From Reyranella aquatilis (GTDB lineage: Bacteria > Pseudomonadota > Alphaproteobacteria > Reyranellales > Reyranellaceae), in assembly GCF_020880995.1 (NCBI RefSeq), contig NZ_JAJISD010000009.1, positions 1-64,000 on the forward strand: a DNA stretch of 64,000 nt, written 5' to 3'. A program made the position numbers and the translations under genes. Below the pieces are notes generated by a model. It did no database searches, was not told the origin of the DNA, and saw only the letters and a program-made list of their open reading frames with translations. Positions 8,596 to 16,562 of the stretch are shown piece by piece (position 1 is the stretch's first letter; every line of letters starts with the position of its first letter).

Positions 8596-9328
8596 CACGT
8601 ACCGCCACGATCATGAGGGAACCGCCGAAGGGAAGGTTGAGGCCTGCGCCGATGGCGGCGCGCTCGATGGCGAGCGCTGTCGAGAAAATCGCGTCCAGCC
8701 ATCTGGGATAGTCGCGCACGTCGCTTTCGGCGTCGCCGCGTTCGACCAGTCGATGGAGAAGCATCAGGGGAAACAACAGCGTGTTCCAATAGCTCGCGCG
8801 AACGACGCGGAAGCCGTGGGCGGAGACGAGGGCGCGGGCCTCCCCGCGGGTGAAGCGGCGGGCATTGTGGACGCGCCTGTCGTGCGCCGACAGCATCCAG
8901 GAATAGGCAGGCAGATTGAAGACGGCGATCGCGCCGGGCCCAAGGCAGCGATGCGCCTCTTTCAGGGCACGCGCGGGATCCACGTTGGCATGGCAGAGCA
9001 CATCGAGCGAGACATAGGCCGCGAGGACACCGTCGCGCAGCGGCAATTCGTTCACCGAACCCGAGACGACGGGGCGAGCGGCCTTCGTCCTCGCCATGGA
9101 GGCTGCGACGGGATCGTATTCGAGGCCGATGGCGGGCCGCCCCGCCACGTCCGGCCCCAGAAGACGCAACATCCCCCCGGTGCCGCATCCCGCGTCCAGC
9201 ACGGAACCGGCGGCCCCGGAACGCGCCAGCGAGCGGGCAAGCTGCCCGGACGCCAGTCGGCGCAGGCCGCGATACCACCACATGCGGTCCTCGACCGCAT
9301 GCATCAGCTCGTACTCGGCCCGTTCCAT
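8588..9328 (-). CDS. class I SAM-dependent methyltransferase
   Basis: About 246 residues if started at the ATG at 9328 (MERAEYELMHAVEDRMWWYRG). The VEDRMWWYRGLRRL block is a common beginning in this family. A TTG at 9421 would add 31 residues but would overlap the divergent gene at 9391. SAM-binding motif I is VLDAGCGTGG, followed by the acidic GLEYDP. The substrate may be a sugar or lipid given coupling to the glycosyltransferase downstream (8 nt overlap). The start choice is uncertain; the domain call is firm. Confidence 0.83.
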   Translation of the reverse strand: MERAEYELMHAVEDRMWWYRGLRRLASGQLARSLARSGAAGSVLDAGCGTGGMLRLLGPDVAGRPAIGLEYDPVAASMARTKAARPVVSGSVNELPLRDGVLAAYVSLDVLCHANVDPARALKEAHRCLGPGAIAVFNLPAYSWMLSAHDRRVHNARRFTRGEARALVSAHGFRVVRASYWNTLLFPLMLLHRLVERGDAESDVRDYPRWLDAIFSTALAIERAAIGAGLNLPFGGSLMIVAVRDA

Positions 9329-9390
9329 GAAGCGCGGCGTCTCCCAGGAAATGTCGTCTTCCCGTCCGCTTATGATATCTTCGCCCCGCC

Positions 9391-10974
9391 TTGCCAACCG
9401 CTCAGACCACCCCGCCGACAATCCCGCCGCGTATTGAGCGGCTTCTGTCCGTGCCGCTGTTCGCGCTGCCGATCCTGTGGCTGGCCGGCTACTTCTTCCC
9501 GCCCATCAATCACGACGTCGCCGCCATCCTCGACGTGTCGACCCGCTGGATCGGCGGGGAGAAGCTCTATGTCGAGGTTCTGGACGAGAACCTGCCGCTG
9601 ACCTTCATTGTCCACGGCCTGCCGGTCCTCACCGCGAAGCTGTTGCCGGGGACCGTGGCATTCTGGTTCACCGCCTGGGTGGTCGCCGGCATCTTCGCTT
9701 CCTTCTGGGCCTGCCGGCGATTGATCCGCCTCGTGCCGTCGGCGGACCATGCGCTGACCGAGGCGCTGCTGCCCCCGGTGCTGCTGTTCCTCTTCTCGGT
9801 GCTGCCCAACGAGCATTTCGGCCAGCGCGAGCACATCATGTTCGTGGCCTGCGCGCCCTATCTGGTCGCCTCGATGGCGCGCGCGGAGGGCGTGAACCCG
9901 TCGCGCCTGGCCTCGATCCTGATCGGCCTCGTGGCCGGTGTGGCGCTGGCCATGAAGCCGCACTATCTCGCCATCCCGGCCGCGGTCGAGATCTACCTGC
10001 TGATGCGCCGGGGCTGGCGGGCGACCTTCACCGACCCGATCCCCTGGGCCATCGGCCTGCTGGCGGTCGCGCATCTCGCCATCATGTACCTGGTGTTCCC
10101 GGAGTTCGGGCACTTCGTCCTGCCGCTCGCCATCGAGGCCTATGCGCCGATCGGCGATTCGGGCTGGCGCGAGGTGCTGACCAGCAACGTGCTGGGCCCG
10201 ACCCTGATCGCCCTCGCGATCTTCGGTCTGCTGGCCATTGTCTTCACCAAGACCATCGCCGCCCGCGTGCTGGTGGTGTTCGGCGTCGGCGCGGCCCTGT
10301 CGGCGATCGGCCAGGCCAAGGGCTGGCCCTATCACGTGCTGCCCGCGCTTTCGGCGGCGATCCTCCTCGCCGCCCTGACCGTCTCGCAGACCGTCGACCG
10401 CTACCTTCCGATCAGCCGCAGCGCCCACCGGCTGCCCGTGGCGGTGCTCTGCGCCACCTTCCTCGTCCTGCTCTACTTCCAGGCGGCGCTGTACAATCCG
10501 CCCTTCTACAAGCAGCGGCAGTTCGAGGATTCGATCGGCGGCCGTCTGCAGCACATCATCGAGCAGAACGCGCCCAACCGGACCTTCCTGGTCCTGTCGC
10601 CGGGCATCTACCCCTTCTGGCCGATGGTGAACTATCTCGGCGGGCGCATGACGACGCGCTTCCTCACGATGTGGGTGCTGCAGGGCGTCTATGCGACCTG
10701 CGACGACTTCCCCGCGCTCTACAATCCGCCCGACACGATGGGCGATTCGGAGAAGTTCGTTTTCGACACGCTGAGCGAGGATTTCGCACGCGAGCATCCC
10801 GACCTGCTGATCGTCGACCGCATTGCCGGGGTTCCCCGCTGCCAGGGCCGGGAATTCGACTATCTCGAATACTTCCTGCAGAACCGTGTCTTCGCCGACG
10901 CCTTCGAGAACTACGAACACCTCATGGATTTCGACCGCTACCGCATCTACCGGCGGAAAAAGCTGAAGAAGTAG
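9391..10974 (+). CDS. multi-spanning membrane protein, GT-C glycosyltransferase-like
   Basis: A 527-residue protein with roughly ten hydrophobic helices across residues 20-375 and a soluble C-terminal part. The first extracytoplasmic loop carries INHDVA and later LDENLPL, acidic residues placed as in the first loop of GT-C enzymes that use polyprenyl-phosphate sugars. No family name is certain. The only start available after an upstream in-frame stop is TTG at 9391, without a clear ribosome site; a GTG near 9448 is an alternative. It is divergent from the methyltransferase/GT2/flippase genes and may be the terminal transferase of that module. Confidence 0.6.
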   Translation: MPTAQTTPPTIPPRIERLLSVPLFALPILWLAGYFFPPINHDVAAILDVSTRWIGGEKLYVEVLDENLPLTFIVHGLPVLTAKLLPGTVAFWFTAWVVAGIFASFWACRRLIRLVPSADHALTEALLPPVLLFLFSVLPNEHFGQREHIMFVACAPYLVASMARAEGVNPSRLASILIGLVAGVALAMKPHYLAIPAAVEIYLLMRRGWRATFTDPIPWAIGLLAVAHLAIMYLVFPEFGHFVLPLAIEAYAPIGDSGWREVLTSNVLGPTLIALAIFGLLAIVFTKTIAARVLVVFGVGAALSAIGQAKGWPYHVLPALSAAILLAALTVSQTVDRYLPISRSAHRLPVAVLCATFLVLLYFQAALYNPPFYKQRQFEDSIGGRLQHIIEQNAPNRTFLVLSPGIYPFWPMVNYLGGRMTTRFLTMWVLQGVYATCDDFPALYNPPDTMGDSEKFVFDTLSEDFAREHPDLLIVDRIAGVPRCQGREFDYLEYFLQNRVFADAFENYEHLMDFDRYRIYRRKKLKK

Positions 10975-11026
10975 CGGCAATTGCCCGTCTCGACCGGAGC
11001 GCCGTTTCCTGACGCAACACACAATC

Positions 11027-11130
11027 CCTCATCCTGAGGAGGCGCGCCGCGCCGTCTCGAAGGATGGGCAACGAAGACGGGTGCGCGTGCCCACCCTTCG
11101 AGACGCGGCCTGTGGTCGCTCAGGGTGAGG
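11027..11130. repeat. REP-like palindromic repeat
   Basis: Core copy of the main repeat family: CCTCATCCTGAGGAGG at the left, GTCTCGAAGGATGGG, then CCCACCCTTCGAGAC and CTCAGGGTGAGG at the right. It lies between the convergent ends of the GT-C-like gene and the PaaI thioesterase gene, a typical place for REP elements that cap transcripts. Confidence 0.75.
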
Positions 11131-11157
11131 TGGTTACGGTTGGAAGGCTAAAGAAGA

Positions 11158-11643
11158 CTACTGCTTCCACGGCGGCGATAGCGCAGTGGCACGCGCGGCT
11201 TCGGGGATCTTGTCGGGATCGGGCACCTTGAAGACGCCCGACGCCACCAGCACGATCTCGCCGCCGCAGACCAGGTCGCAACTGCAGAAGCAGAAATTGA
11301 CCGTGCGCCGGGCGATGCGCGCCTTGCCCTCGAGCCATTGGCCGAGTTTCGCGCCGCGCACGAACTCGCTGGTGAGAGAAATGGTCGGGTGCGGCCAGAA
11401 CATGCCGGTCGAGAAGCCGGAGCCGATGCCCATCACCATGTCGGCCACGGTGACCAGCAGGCCGCCATGCGCCCACCCCATCGGATTGCCGTGCCGCTTC
11501 TCGAGCGGCAGGCCGATTCTGAGCCCGTCCTCCTCCGCCTTGAACCAGAGCGGTCCCGCAAGCGCGATGAAGTCGTCGCGGACGTCGAGCTTGCGGAAGC
11601 CTTCGGGCACGAGGGCAGAAGCGGTGGGGGCGGAAGCGGTCAT
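11158..11643 (-). CDS. PaaI/YdiI-family hot-dog thioesterase
   Basis: A 161-residue hot-dog protein starting MTASAPTASAL at 11643. The core segment GNPMGWAHGGLLVTVADMVMG, with His-Gly-Gly and a following Asp, is the PaaI-type active-site helix; an FVRGAKLGQWLEG strand follows. Such enzymes hydrolyse acyl- or aryl-CoA thioesters. Its ATG overlaps the stop codon of the preceding thioesterase gene (ATGA), so it is the last gene of a coupled four-gene operon. The substrate is unknown. Confidence 0.85.
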   Translation of the reverse strand: MTASAPTASALVPEGFRKLDVRDDFIALAGPLWFKAEEDGLRIGLPLEKRHGNPMGWAHGGLLVTVADMVMGIGSGFSTGMFWPHPTISLTSEFVRGAKLGQWLEGKARIARRTVNFCFCSCDLVCGGEIVLVASGVFKVPDPDKIPEAARATALSPPWKQ

Positions 11644-12083
11644 GGATCGATTCCCCCCTTCGACGCAACGAGACGGTCGAGCATGGCGCGCACCGCGGGA
11701 TCGAACGGCGTGGCGCGATGCGTCTCCTCGTTGAGCGACACCATGATCACCTTCTGGACGGCGGTACAGTTGCCCTCGCCGTCGAACAGGCCCTGGCCGA
11801 CCACGCACTTGCGGTCATGCGCCTCGATCAGGCGGCAGCAGGCGACGGCCGTGCCGGGGTAGAACATCTGCCGCTTGAAATCGGCCTCGATGCGCCCGAC
11901 GACCATGCGGAAGCGCGGCAAACCCGTGCGCACGATCTGACGAAGGTATGAGACCCGCACGTTCTCCAGCAGTTCGAGGAATGCGCCGTTGTTGATGTGC
12001 CCGTTGGCGTCGACGTCGGCGAAGCGCAGGTTTTCGGTGGTCGAGAAGCCGTAGATGCCGCGGTCGGCAAGATCGAACGCCAT
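11640..12083 (-). CDS. 4HBT-like acyl-CoA thioesterase
   Basis: A 147-residue hot-dog protein starting MAFDLADRGIYGF. The 4-hydroxybenzoyl-CoA thioesterase pattern FADVDANGHINNGAFLELLE (residues 21-40) is clear, with Asp as the probable catalytic residue. It hydrolyses a CoA thioester in the cytosol. It starts 5 bp after the VOC gene stop and overlaps the next thioesterase by 4 nt. Two different hot-dog thioesterases side by side in one operon suggest either two substrates or a heteromeric arrangement. Confidence 0.85.
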   Translation of the reverse strand: MAFDLADRGIYGFSTTENLRFADVDANGHINNGAFLELLENVRVSYLRQIVRTGLPRFRMVVGRIEADFKRQMFYPGTAVACCRLIEAHDRKCVVGQGLFDGEGNCTAVQKVIMVSLNEETHRATPFDPAVRAMLDRLVASKGGIDP

Positions 12084-12088
12084 GAAGA

Positions 12089-12934
12089 CTAACGCTCCGA
12101 GAATTCCAGGGTGAGATGGGCGGCTTCGGCGGGCGGCACCACGAGGCGGCCGGAGTCGGGCTTCACGAAGGTGACGCCGTTCTTCTTGAGAAGATCCTCG
12201 CAGGCCGCGAGGTTCTCGACCCGGATCGTGAGCAGCGCCGGATGGTCGCCCGGCCGCACCGGCGTGATGCCGGGATAACGCACGGCATAGTCCTTGGGGG
12301 TCATGTATCGGATCGGCTGTGTGCCGGTATCGACCACCAGCCCGTCGCCCTCGCGCTTGGCTGCATCCGAGCCGAAGTATTTCTCCAGCTCCGGAATCCA
12401 CTTGGTCGGCTGCTCCGCGATGACGGTGACCCCGAGGATCCCGCGCGCGCCGTTGGGATGCGCCGCCCATTCCGGCCGGTAGACGAATTCAGGCGTGAGA
12501 TGCTCGCACACGAAGAACCCGACCACCGGCATGTTGGTCTTCGGGATGCGGACGGTGCGGAACTTGGCGAGTTCGGTCTTGCCGGCCACCTCGACGGCAC
12601 GGTCGAAGAACAGCGGCGCATCCGGGTTGAGACCGGCGGCCTTGAATGCCTCGAATGCGACGTCCGCGCCTTCCGTCGCCAGCGCCACGTTGGCCAGCCC
12701 GCCGCCGTCCTTCAACCATTCACGGCGCTCGGCATTGAACTCGGTGTCCTCGACGATACCCAGGATCTCGAAATAATCGGTGTCGAAGATCATGAGATGG
12801 TTGGCCGTACCCAGCTTCTTGTGGAAGCCGCGCGGCTGGACCTGGAAGCCGAGCTTGCGGTAGGCCGCCTCGGCCGCGTCGATGCCATCGACCATGACCA
12901 CGACATGGTCGAGTCCCGTCACCGCACGCTTCAT
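12089..12934 (-). CDS. VOC-superfamily protein (glyoxalase-like domain)
   Basis: A 281-residue protein opening with TGLDHVVVMVDGIDAA, the start of a vicinal-oxygen-chelate betaalphabetabetabeta unit. A second, more diverged half begins near residue 160 (RGILGVTVIAEQP) and includes ALLTIRVENLAACEDLL. The overall length fits the Glyoxalase_3-like group. His9 and Glu57 (DYFEIL) are candidate metal ligands in the first half. The reaction is unknown; VOC members include epimerases, dioxygenases and glyoxalases. It overlaps the MaoC gene by 4 nt, placing it in acyl-CoA metabolism. Confidence 0.78.
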   Translation of the reverse strand: MKRAVTGLDHVVVMVDGIDAAEAAYRKLGFQVQPRGFHKKLGTANHLMIFDTDYFEILGIVEDTEFNAERREWLKDGGGLANVALATEGADVAFEAFKAAGLNPDAPLFFDRAVEVAGKTELAKFRTVRIPKTNMPVVGFFVCEHLTPEFVYRPEWAAHPNGARGILGVTVIAEQPTKWIPELEKYFGSDAAKREGDGLVVDTGTQPIRYMTPKDYAVRYPGITPVRPGDHPALLTIRVENLAACEDLLKKNGVTFVKPDSGRLVVPPAEAAHLTLEFSER

Positions 12935-13389
12935 ACCGGCCTCCTACGCACCATGTTGACGCCCTTGGAGGTCATGACCAGTTCGCCGTTCTGGTTGACC
13001 GCGCTCCAGTGCTCGTGAATGACGCCCATGGTCGGACGGCTCTTCGACGGCACCTTGTCCGCGCACTCCACCCACGCCGTCAGCGTGTCGCCCGGCCGCA
13101 CCGGCTTCAGCCAGCGAAGCTCGTCGACGCCGGGCGAGCCGAGCGCCGTGCGCTTGTCGATGTAGCTGTCGACGAACAGGCGCATCAGCTTGGCGGCGAC
13201 ATGCCAGCCCGAGGCGCACAGCCCCCCGAACAGCGAGGACTTGGCCGCCTCTGCATCGACGTGGAAGGACTGGGGGTCGAACTTTTCGGCGAACTCGATG
13301 ATCTCTTCGGCCGTGAAACTGGTGGAGCCCAGCGGATACTTCCGGCCGACTTCGTAATCTTCCCAGTAGCGGGGCTGTTCGGACTGCAT
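12931..13389 (-). CDS. MaoC-family dehydratase
   Basis: A 152-residue hot-dog protein. The hydratase-type signature appears as FAEKFDPQSFHVD (about residues 32-44) and FGGLCASGWHVAA (about 54-66), with Asp-x-x-x-x-His for catalysis. The PRYWEDYEVG beginning is typical of the acyl dehydratases found with mesaconyl/itaconyl-CoA or PHA genes. It is the promoter-proximal gene of the four-gene minus-strand operon and is divergent from the adenylate cyclase gene by about 85 bp. Confidence 0.87.
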   Translation of the reverse strand: MQSEQPRYWEDYEVGRKYPLGSTSFTAEEIIEFAEKFDPQSFHVDAEAAKSSLFGGLCASGWHVAAKLMRLFVDSYIDKRTALGSPGVDELRWLKPVRPGDTLTAWVECADKVPSKSRPTMGVIHEHWSAVNQNGELVMTSKGVNMVRRRPV

Positions 13390-13475
13390 GTCCCGGTCTT
13401 CGCAGAGCGTGGCCGGTCACGCAAGCATGTCCTCGGTCGCGCCCTATGCTACCTTGGCGTCGGAACGGAAATGCG

Positions 13476-15116
13476 ATGACAGACCCAAACCTCGTCCGGC
13501 GACTGACGACGATCCTTGCCATCGACGTCGTGGCGTTCAGCGCCATGTCCGCCCGCGACGAGGAACATGCGCTGGGGCTGCTCGGCACGCGCCTCGACAC
13601 CGCAGGCACGCTGGTCCGCCAGCATCGCGGACGGGTCTTCAAGATGACCGGCGACGGGCTGCTGGCGGAATTCGCGAGCCCGGTGGAGGCCGTCCGGGCG
13701 GCGCTGGAAATCCAGGAGGCGATGCGATCCGCCAACGCCCCCGCCGGTCCCGACGATCAGCTCACGCTGCGCATCGGCGTCAACCTGGGCGACGTGGTGG
13801 AAAACGGCGACGATCTCATGGGCGACGCCGTGAACGTGGCCGTGCGGCTGGAATCGATTTCCGCCACGGGCGGCATCTGCATCTCCGGCTCGGTCTACGA
13901 GCAGATCGTCGGCAAGCTGATGCTGGGCGCCGAGGACATCGGCGAGCAGCACGTCAAGAACATCCCTCGTCCCATCCATGCCTATCGCCTAACGATCGAC
14001 GGCCCCCGGCCGGGCGGATCGTCCCACCCGGCGCATGCCGCAGCGCGCCGGATGCCGCGCGCCAGGTCCCTGCTGGTCGGTGGGGTGGCCGGGGTGCTGG
14101 TGCTCGCGGCCCTCGCCGGGACCTTCTACCTGCGCGATCCCGCGCCGACACCGACGCTGCAGACCGCCGAGCCCACCTCGGACCTGCCGGTCATCAACCG
14201 GCCTCTGCCGGAAACCGTCGCGGGCACCGCCGCCTCCCGGACCGCTCCGGCGGCGGCCCCTCCGGCCGCCACACCAGATCCGGGGCCGCGCCGCTACATT
14301 GCGAAGGAAGTGCCGTTCGTTCCCGATTTCCGGATGCGGGCCCTGGAGAACTATGCCCGCGCCGAGGGTGCCAAGGCATTGGCGCTGAACGTGCGCGGCA
14401 TCTTTGCCATGGCGACCCGCCGGGTCGACGAGGACGCCGCCCGCCATGCGGCCCTCGAGGAGTGCAACAGGGCGGTCGCGCGGGACGTGCCGCGGGTGCG
14501 CGACTACGATCGCTGCATGCTCTACGCCGTCGAGAACGACGTCGTCTGGTCGTTCCGCCCGCCGCCGATGCCGCCTCCGCCCTACGTGCCGGCGTCACGG
14601 CCGTCGCCGCCGATTGCTTTCGATCCCGCGACGGCGCCGCTTCTCCATCCCCAGGCACGCGAACGGCTGGCCCTGCGCTACGTGCCCAACCAGCATGATC
14701 GCGCCCTCGTGCTCGGTCACGCCCGCTTCGACTGGTGGACCCCCAGCGAAACCGATGCCGACGTGATCCGGCGCAACCTGCAGGTCTGTGGGCACCTCAC
14801 CGGACGCCCGTGCGTCGTCTACGCCCTGAAGAACGAGGTTCTGGTCCGCACACCCCAGAGCATGCGCGCGACCGACGTGCTGACACCGCAGGACGTTACC
14901 GGCCTCGACGCGGGCCAGATCAAGGCCCTCGAGCAGTATCTGATCGCCAACGACTGGCGCGCCGTGGCCCTGGGCATGAACGGCCGCATCGGCCTGGCGA
15001 GCGGGCGGGCGACCGAACAGGACGCCACCGCCATGGCGCTCCAGGCGTGTCGCGACGCCGGGGGATCCGAATGCTCGATCATCGCGATCGGGCCGTTCTT
15101 GGTGGCGCCCCCGTAA
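13476..15116 (+). CDS. class III adenylate cyclase with membrane anchor and Cys-repeat C-terminal region
   Basis: A 546-residue protein. Residues 10-145 form a class III cyclase domain: metal Asp17 and Asp60 (MTGDG), adenine-specifying Lys56 and Asp113, and transition-state Asn120/Arg124 are all present, so it should make cAMP. One transmembrane helix lies at about 198-218, then a Pro/Ala-rich linker (222-272). The remainder, probably periplasmic, has three units that each pair two Cys and then a YA-like strand: C330/C347, C438/C446 and C525/C533; the last resembles DUF4189. The chosen ATG gives the MTDPNLVRRLTTILAIDVV start. It probably couples an extracytoplasmic cue to cAMP; the cue is unknown. 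Confidence 0.85.
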   Translation: MTDPNLVRRLTTILAIDVVAFSAMSARDEEHALGLLGTRLDTAGTLVRQHRGRVFKMTGDGLLAEFASPVEAVRAALEIQEAMRSANAPAGPDDQLTLRIGVNLGDVVENGDDLMGDAVNVAVRLESISATGGICISGSVYEQIVGKLMLGAEDIGEQHVKNIPRPIHAYRLTIDGPRPGGSSHPAHAAARRMPRARSLLVGGVAGVLVLAALAGTFYLRDPAPTPTLQTAEPTSDLPVINRPLPETVAGTAASRTAPAAAPPAATPDPGPRRYIAKEVPFVPDFRMRALENYARAEGAKALALNVRGIFAMATRRVDEDAARHAALEECNRAVARDVPRVRDYDRCMLYAVENDVVWSFRPPPMPPPPYVPASRPSPPIAFDPATAPLLHPQARERLALRYVPNQHDRALVLGHARFDWWTPSETDADVIRRNLQVCGHLTGRPCVVYALKNEVLVRTPQSMRATDVLTPQDVTGLDAGQIKALEQYLIANDWRAVALGMNGRIGLASGRATEQDATAMALQACRDAGGSECSIIAIGPFLVAPP

Positions 15117-15196
15117 GGCTGCCTCATCACCGCGACCGGCGCGGGGCGCCGGCGCCACGGGGTGCGGCCGGATCCGCAAAGGACCTCTCGAACCGC

Positions 15197-15225
15197 TTGA
15201 CCGGTCGGGGCCGCCCCCCTATCGT
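15197..15225 (+). promoter_or_regulatory. probable sigma70-type promoter of bfd
   Basis: TTGACC at 15197-15202, a 17-bp spacer and TATCGT at 15220-15225. A transcript would begin near 15232, about 42 nt before the bfd ATG. The spacer is very GC-rich. This is a by-eye match only. Confidence 0.5.
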
Positions 15226-15231
15226 CGCGGG

Positions 15232-15246
15232 TGCGAGTAAGTCGCA
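15232..15246 (+). promoter_or_regulatory. palindrome at bfd transcript start, operator candidate
   Basis: TGCGA-GTAAG-TCGCA, a 15-bp inverted repeat located where the predicted promoter would start transcription. It contains GAGTAAGTC, which differs by one base from GAGTAGGTC in the bfr upstream region (16197-16205). An iron-responsive repressor site is a reasonable guess; no Irr or Fur consensus is evident. Confidence 0.4.
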
Positions 15247-15273
15247 ACAGCGGGAAGAAACGGCCAGCAAGGC

Positions 15274-15477
15274 ATGTATATCTGCATCTGCAAAGCCATT
15301 CGCGAGCGTGAAGTCGACGCGGCCGTCCGGGCAGGCGCCCGGCGACCGGCCGACGTGTTCCGCGCCTGCGGCAAGAGCCCCCAATGCGGCTCCTGCGCCT
15401 GCGACATGCGGGAGCGTATTGCCGAAACGCTGGCCCGCGAGAGCGTGGCCCCGCAGGCGTTGATGGCGGCCGACTAG
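15274..15477 (+). CDS. bfd: bacterioferritin-associated ferredoxin-like [2Fe-2S] protein
   Basis: A 67-residue BFD-like protein. Cys4 and Cys6 (ICIC) and Cys38/Cys41 (QCGSC) match the four [2Fe-2S] ligands of Bfd; Cys32 and Cys43 are additional. Bfd docks on bacterioferritin and reduces its mineral core so that stored iron is released. The bacterioferritin gene lies about 210 bp away, convergent, with a repeat element between them. The TAG stop codon is the first three bases of that repeat element. Confidence 0.88.
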   Translation: MYICICKAIREREVDAAVRAGARRPADVFRACGKSPQCGSCACDMRERIAETLARESVAPQALMAAD

Positions 15478-15666
15478 AGCCGCTCCAGTTCACATTGACC
15501 CACTTACCTCATCCTGAGGAGCGCGCCGAAGGCGTGCGTCTCGAAGGATGGGCAACAGGCAAGGTGCGGTGCCCACCCTTCGAGACGCATCGCTGCGCGA
15601 TGCTCCTCAGGGTGAGGTCGTTGTTTGAATGTTCGGCTTGATTCAAGCTCGCCCAGAAGCGCTCTA
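15475..15666. repeat. MITE-like inverted-repeat element, copy 1
   Basis: A 192-bp element. Outer ends are TAGAGCCGCTCCAG at the left and, on the opposite strand, TAGAGCGCTTCTGG at the right. The centre holds the REP-like core with GTCTCGAAGGATGGG and CCACCCTTCGAGACG arms (about 15508-15628). Nearly identical to 41563-41755 and related to 20812-20990 in inverted orientation. Both ends fall at CTAG. The left end supplies the bfd stop codon. It contains no open frame of note, so any movement would need a transposase from elsewhere. Confidence 0.7.
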
Positions 15667-15689
15667 GGACCGGCTGCGCTGCCGGGCGG

Positions 15690-16175
15690 TCAGCTCGGCC
15701 CCTTTCCTTCACCCATCTGGCTCTGCAGATAGTTCTGGACGCCGACCTTCTCGATGAGGCCGATCTCGGTCTCGAGGAAGTCGATATGCTCCTCGGCATC
15801 CTCGAGGATGCTGACCGCGATCTCGCGGCTGACATAGTCCTTCGCGGCCTCGCAGGCGGTCACCGCCTCGACCAGTGCGATGCGCGCCGCGCTCTCGAGC
15901 TTGAGATCGGCTTCGAGAGCCTCGGGCACCGTCTCCCCGATCGCGATCCGGCCCATGTCCTGGAGGTTGGGCAGTCCGTCGAGCATGAGGATGCGCTGGA
16001 TGAGCTTGTCGGCATGCTTCATCTCGCCGATCGACTCTTCGTAGATCTTGTGACCGAGGCGATCGAAACCCCAGTGCTTCATCATGCGGGCGTGCAGGAA
16101 ATACTGGTTGATCGCCGTGAGCTCGTTCTTCAGGAGCTTGTTCAACTCGGCGATGATCTGCGGGCTGCCCTTCAT
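15690..16175 (-). CDS. bfr: bacterioferritin
   Basis: A 161-residue ferritin-like protein, close to the usual 158. The ferroxidase ligands are in place (Glu18, Glu51, His54, plus the EEH motif in DAEEHIDFLE), and Met52, the haem ligand, is present in GEMKHAD. It would form a 24-subunit haem-containing iron store in the cytosol. The start ATG at 16175 follows an AGGAGG site; longer frames upstream lack homologous sequence. Partner bfd is just downstream on the opposite strand. Possible operator upstream at 16196-16219. Confidence 0.95.
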   Translation of the reverse strand: MKGSPQIIAELNKLLKNELTAINQYFLHARMMKHWGFDRLGHKIYEESIGEMKHADKLIQRILMLDGLPNLQDMGRIAIGETVPEALEADLKLESAARIALVEAVTACEAAKDYVSREIAVSILEDAEEHIDFLETEIGLIEKVGVQNYLQSQMGEGKGPS

Positions 16176-16562
16176 GGCGAACCTCCTGCGAAAATTGAGT
16201 AGGTCCTTACAGATACTCACCGATTTCGGGGACGCAACCGAAGAGTGAGCGACTGAGAAACGTTCGCTAAAAAAACTGCACAACGCCCATCGACGTGGAG
16301 CGAGCGGGAGCAACCTGCGTTCGTTCTCGTCAGAGCGTGACCGGAAAGCCGGCACGTCGGACGTCGCATCGGTACGCGGCCGTCTCGCTCATCGACCGGC
16401 TATTCCCGCCCGGATTCCCTACGCGCAGTCAGGGCTTTACGTCGAAACAGCCTCAAAAAACGTAGCGCGATCACAACTTGGAACGTCATAAGGTGAGGTG
16501 CGTTCATGACGGACGCCGCCCGCCCGGGTCGATCCGGGCCAGCCAGCTTGAGGACTCGCGTT
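16176..16562. other. intergenic region between bfr and sodB
   Basis: A 387-bp divergent spacer. Near bfr it has the inverted repeat and promoter-like boxes listed separately. Towards sodB, an AT-richer patch lies around 16430-16500 (CCTCAAAAAACG, ACGTCATAAGG), but no confident promoter boxes were found. No coding frame with a recognisable product is seen; an in-frame ATG at 16506 would extend sodB by 19 residues lacking similarity to SOD. Confidence 0.5.
16196..16237 (-). promoter_or_regulatory. putative bfr promoter with inverted-repeat operator
   Basis: On the minus strand TTGCGT (16237-16232), a 16-bp spacer and TATCTG (16215-16210) form possible promoter boxes. TGAGTA at 16196-16201 and TACTCA at 16214-16219 form a 6-bp inverted repeat with a 12-bp centre covering the -10 box and the likely start point. 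The left arm leads into GAGTAGGTC, shared with one mismatch with the bfd operator candidate. Confidence 0.35.

Noticed and set aside
9370-11022. 550-codon minus-strand frame opposite the GT-C-like protein
   Set aside because: His/Asp/Glu/Arg-rich shadow translation without hydrophobic or domain pattern; the plus-strand frame has proper membrane helices.
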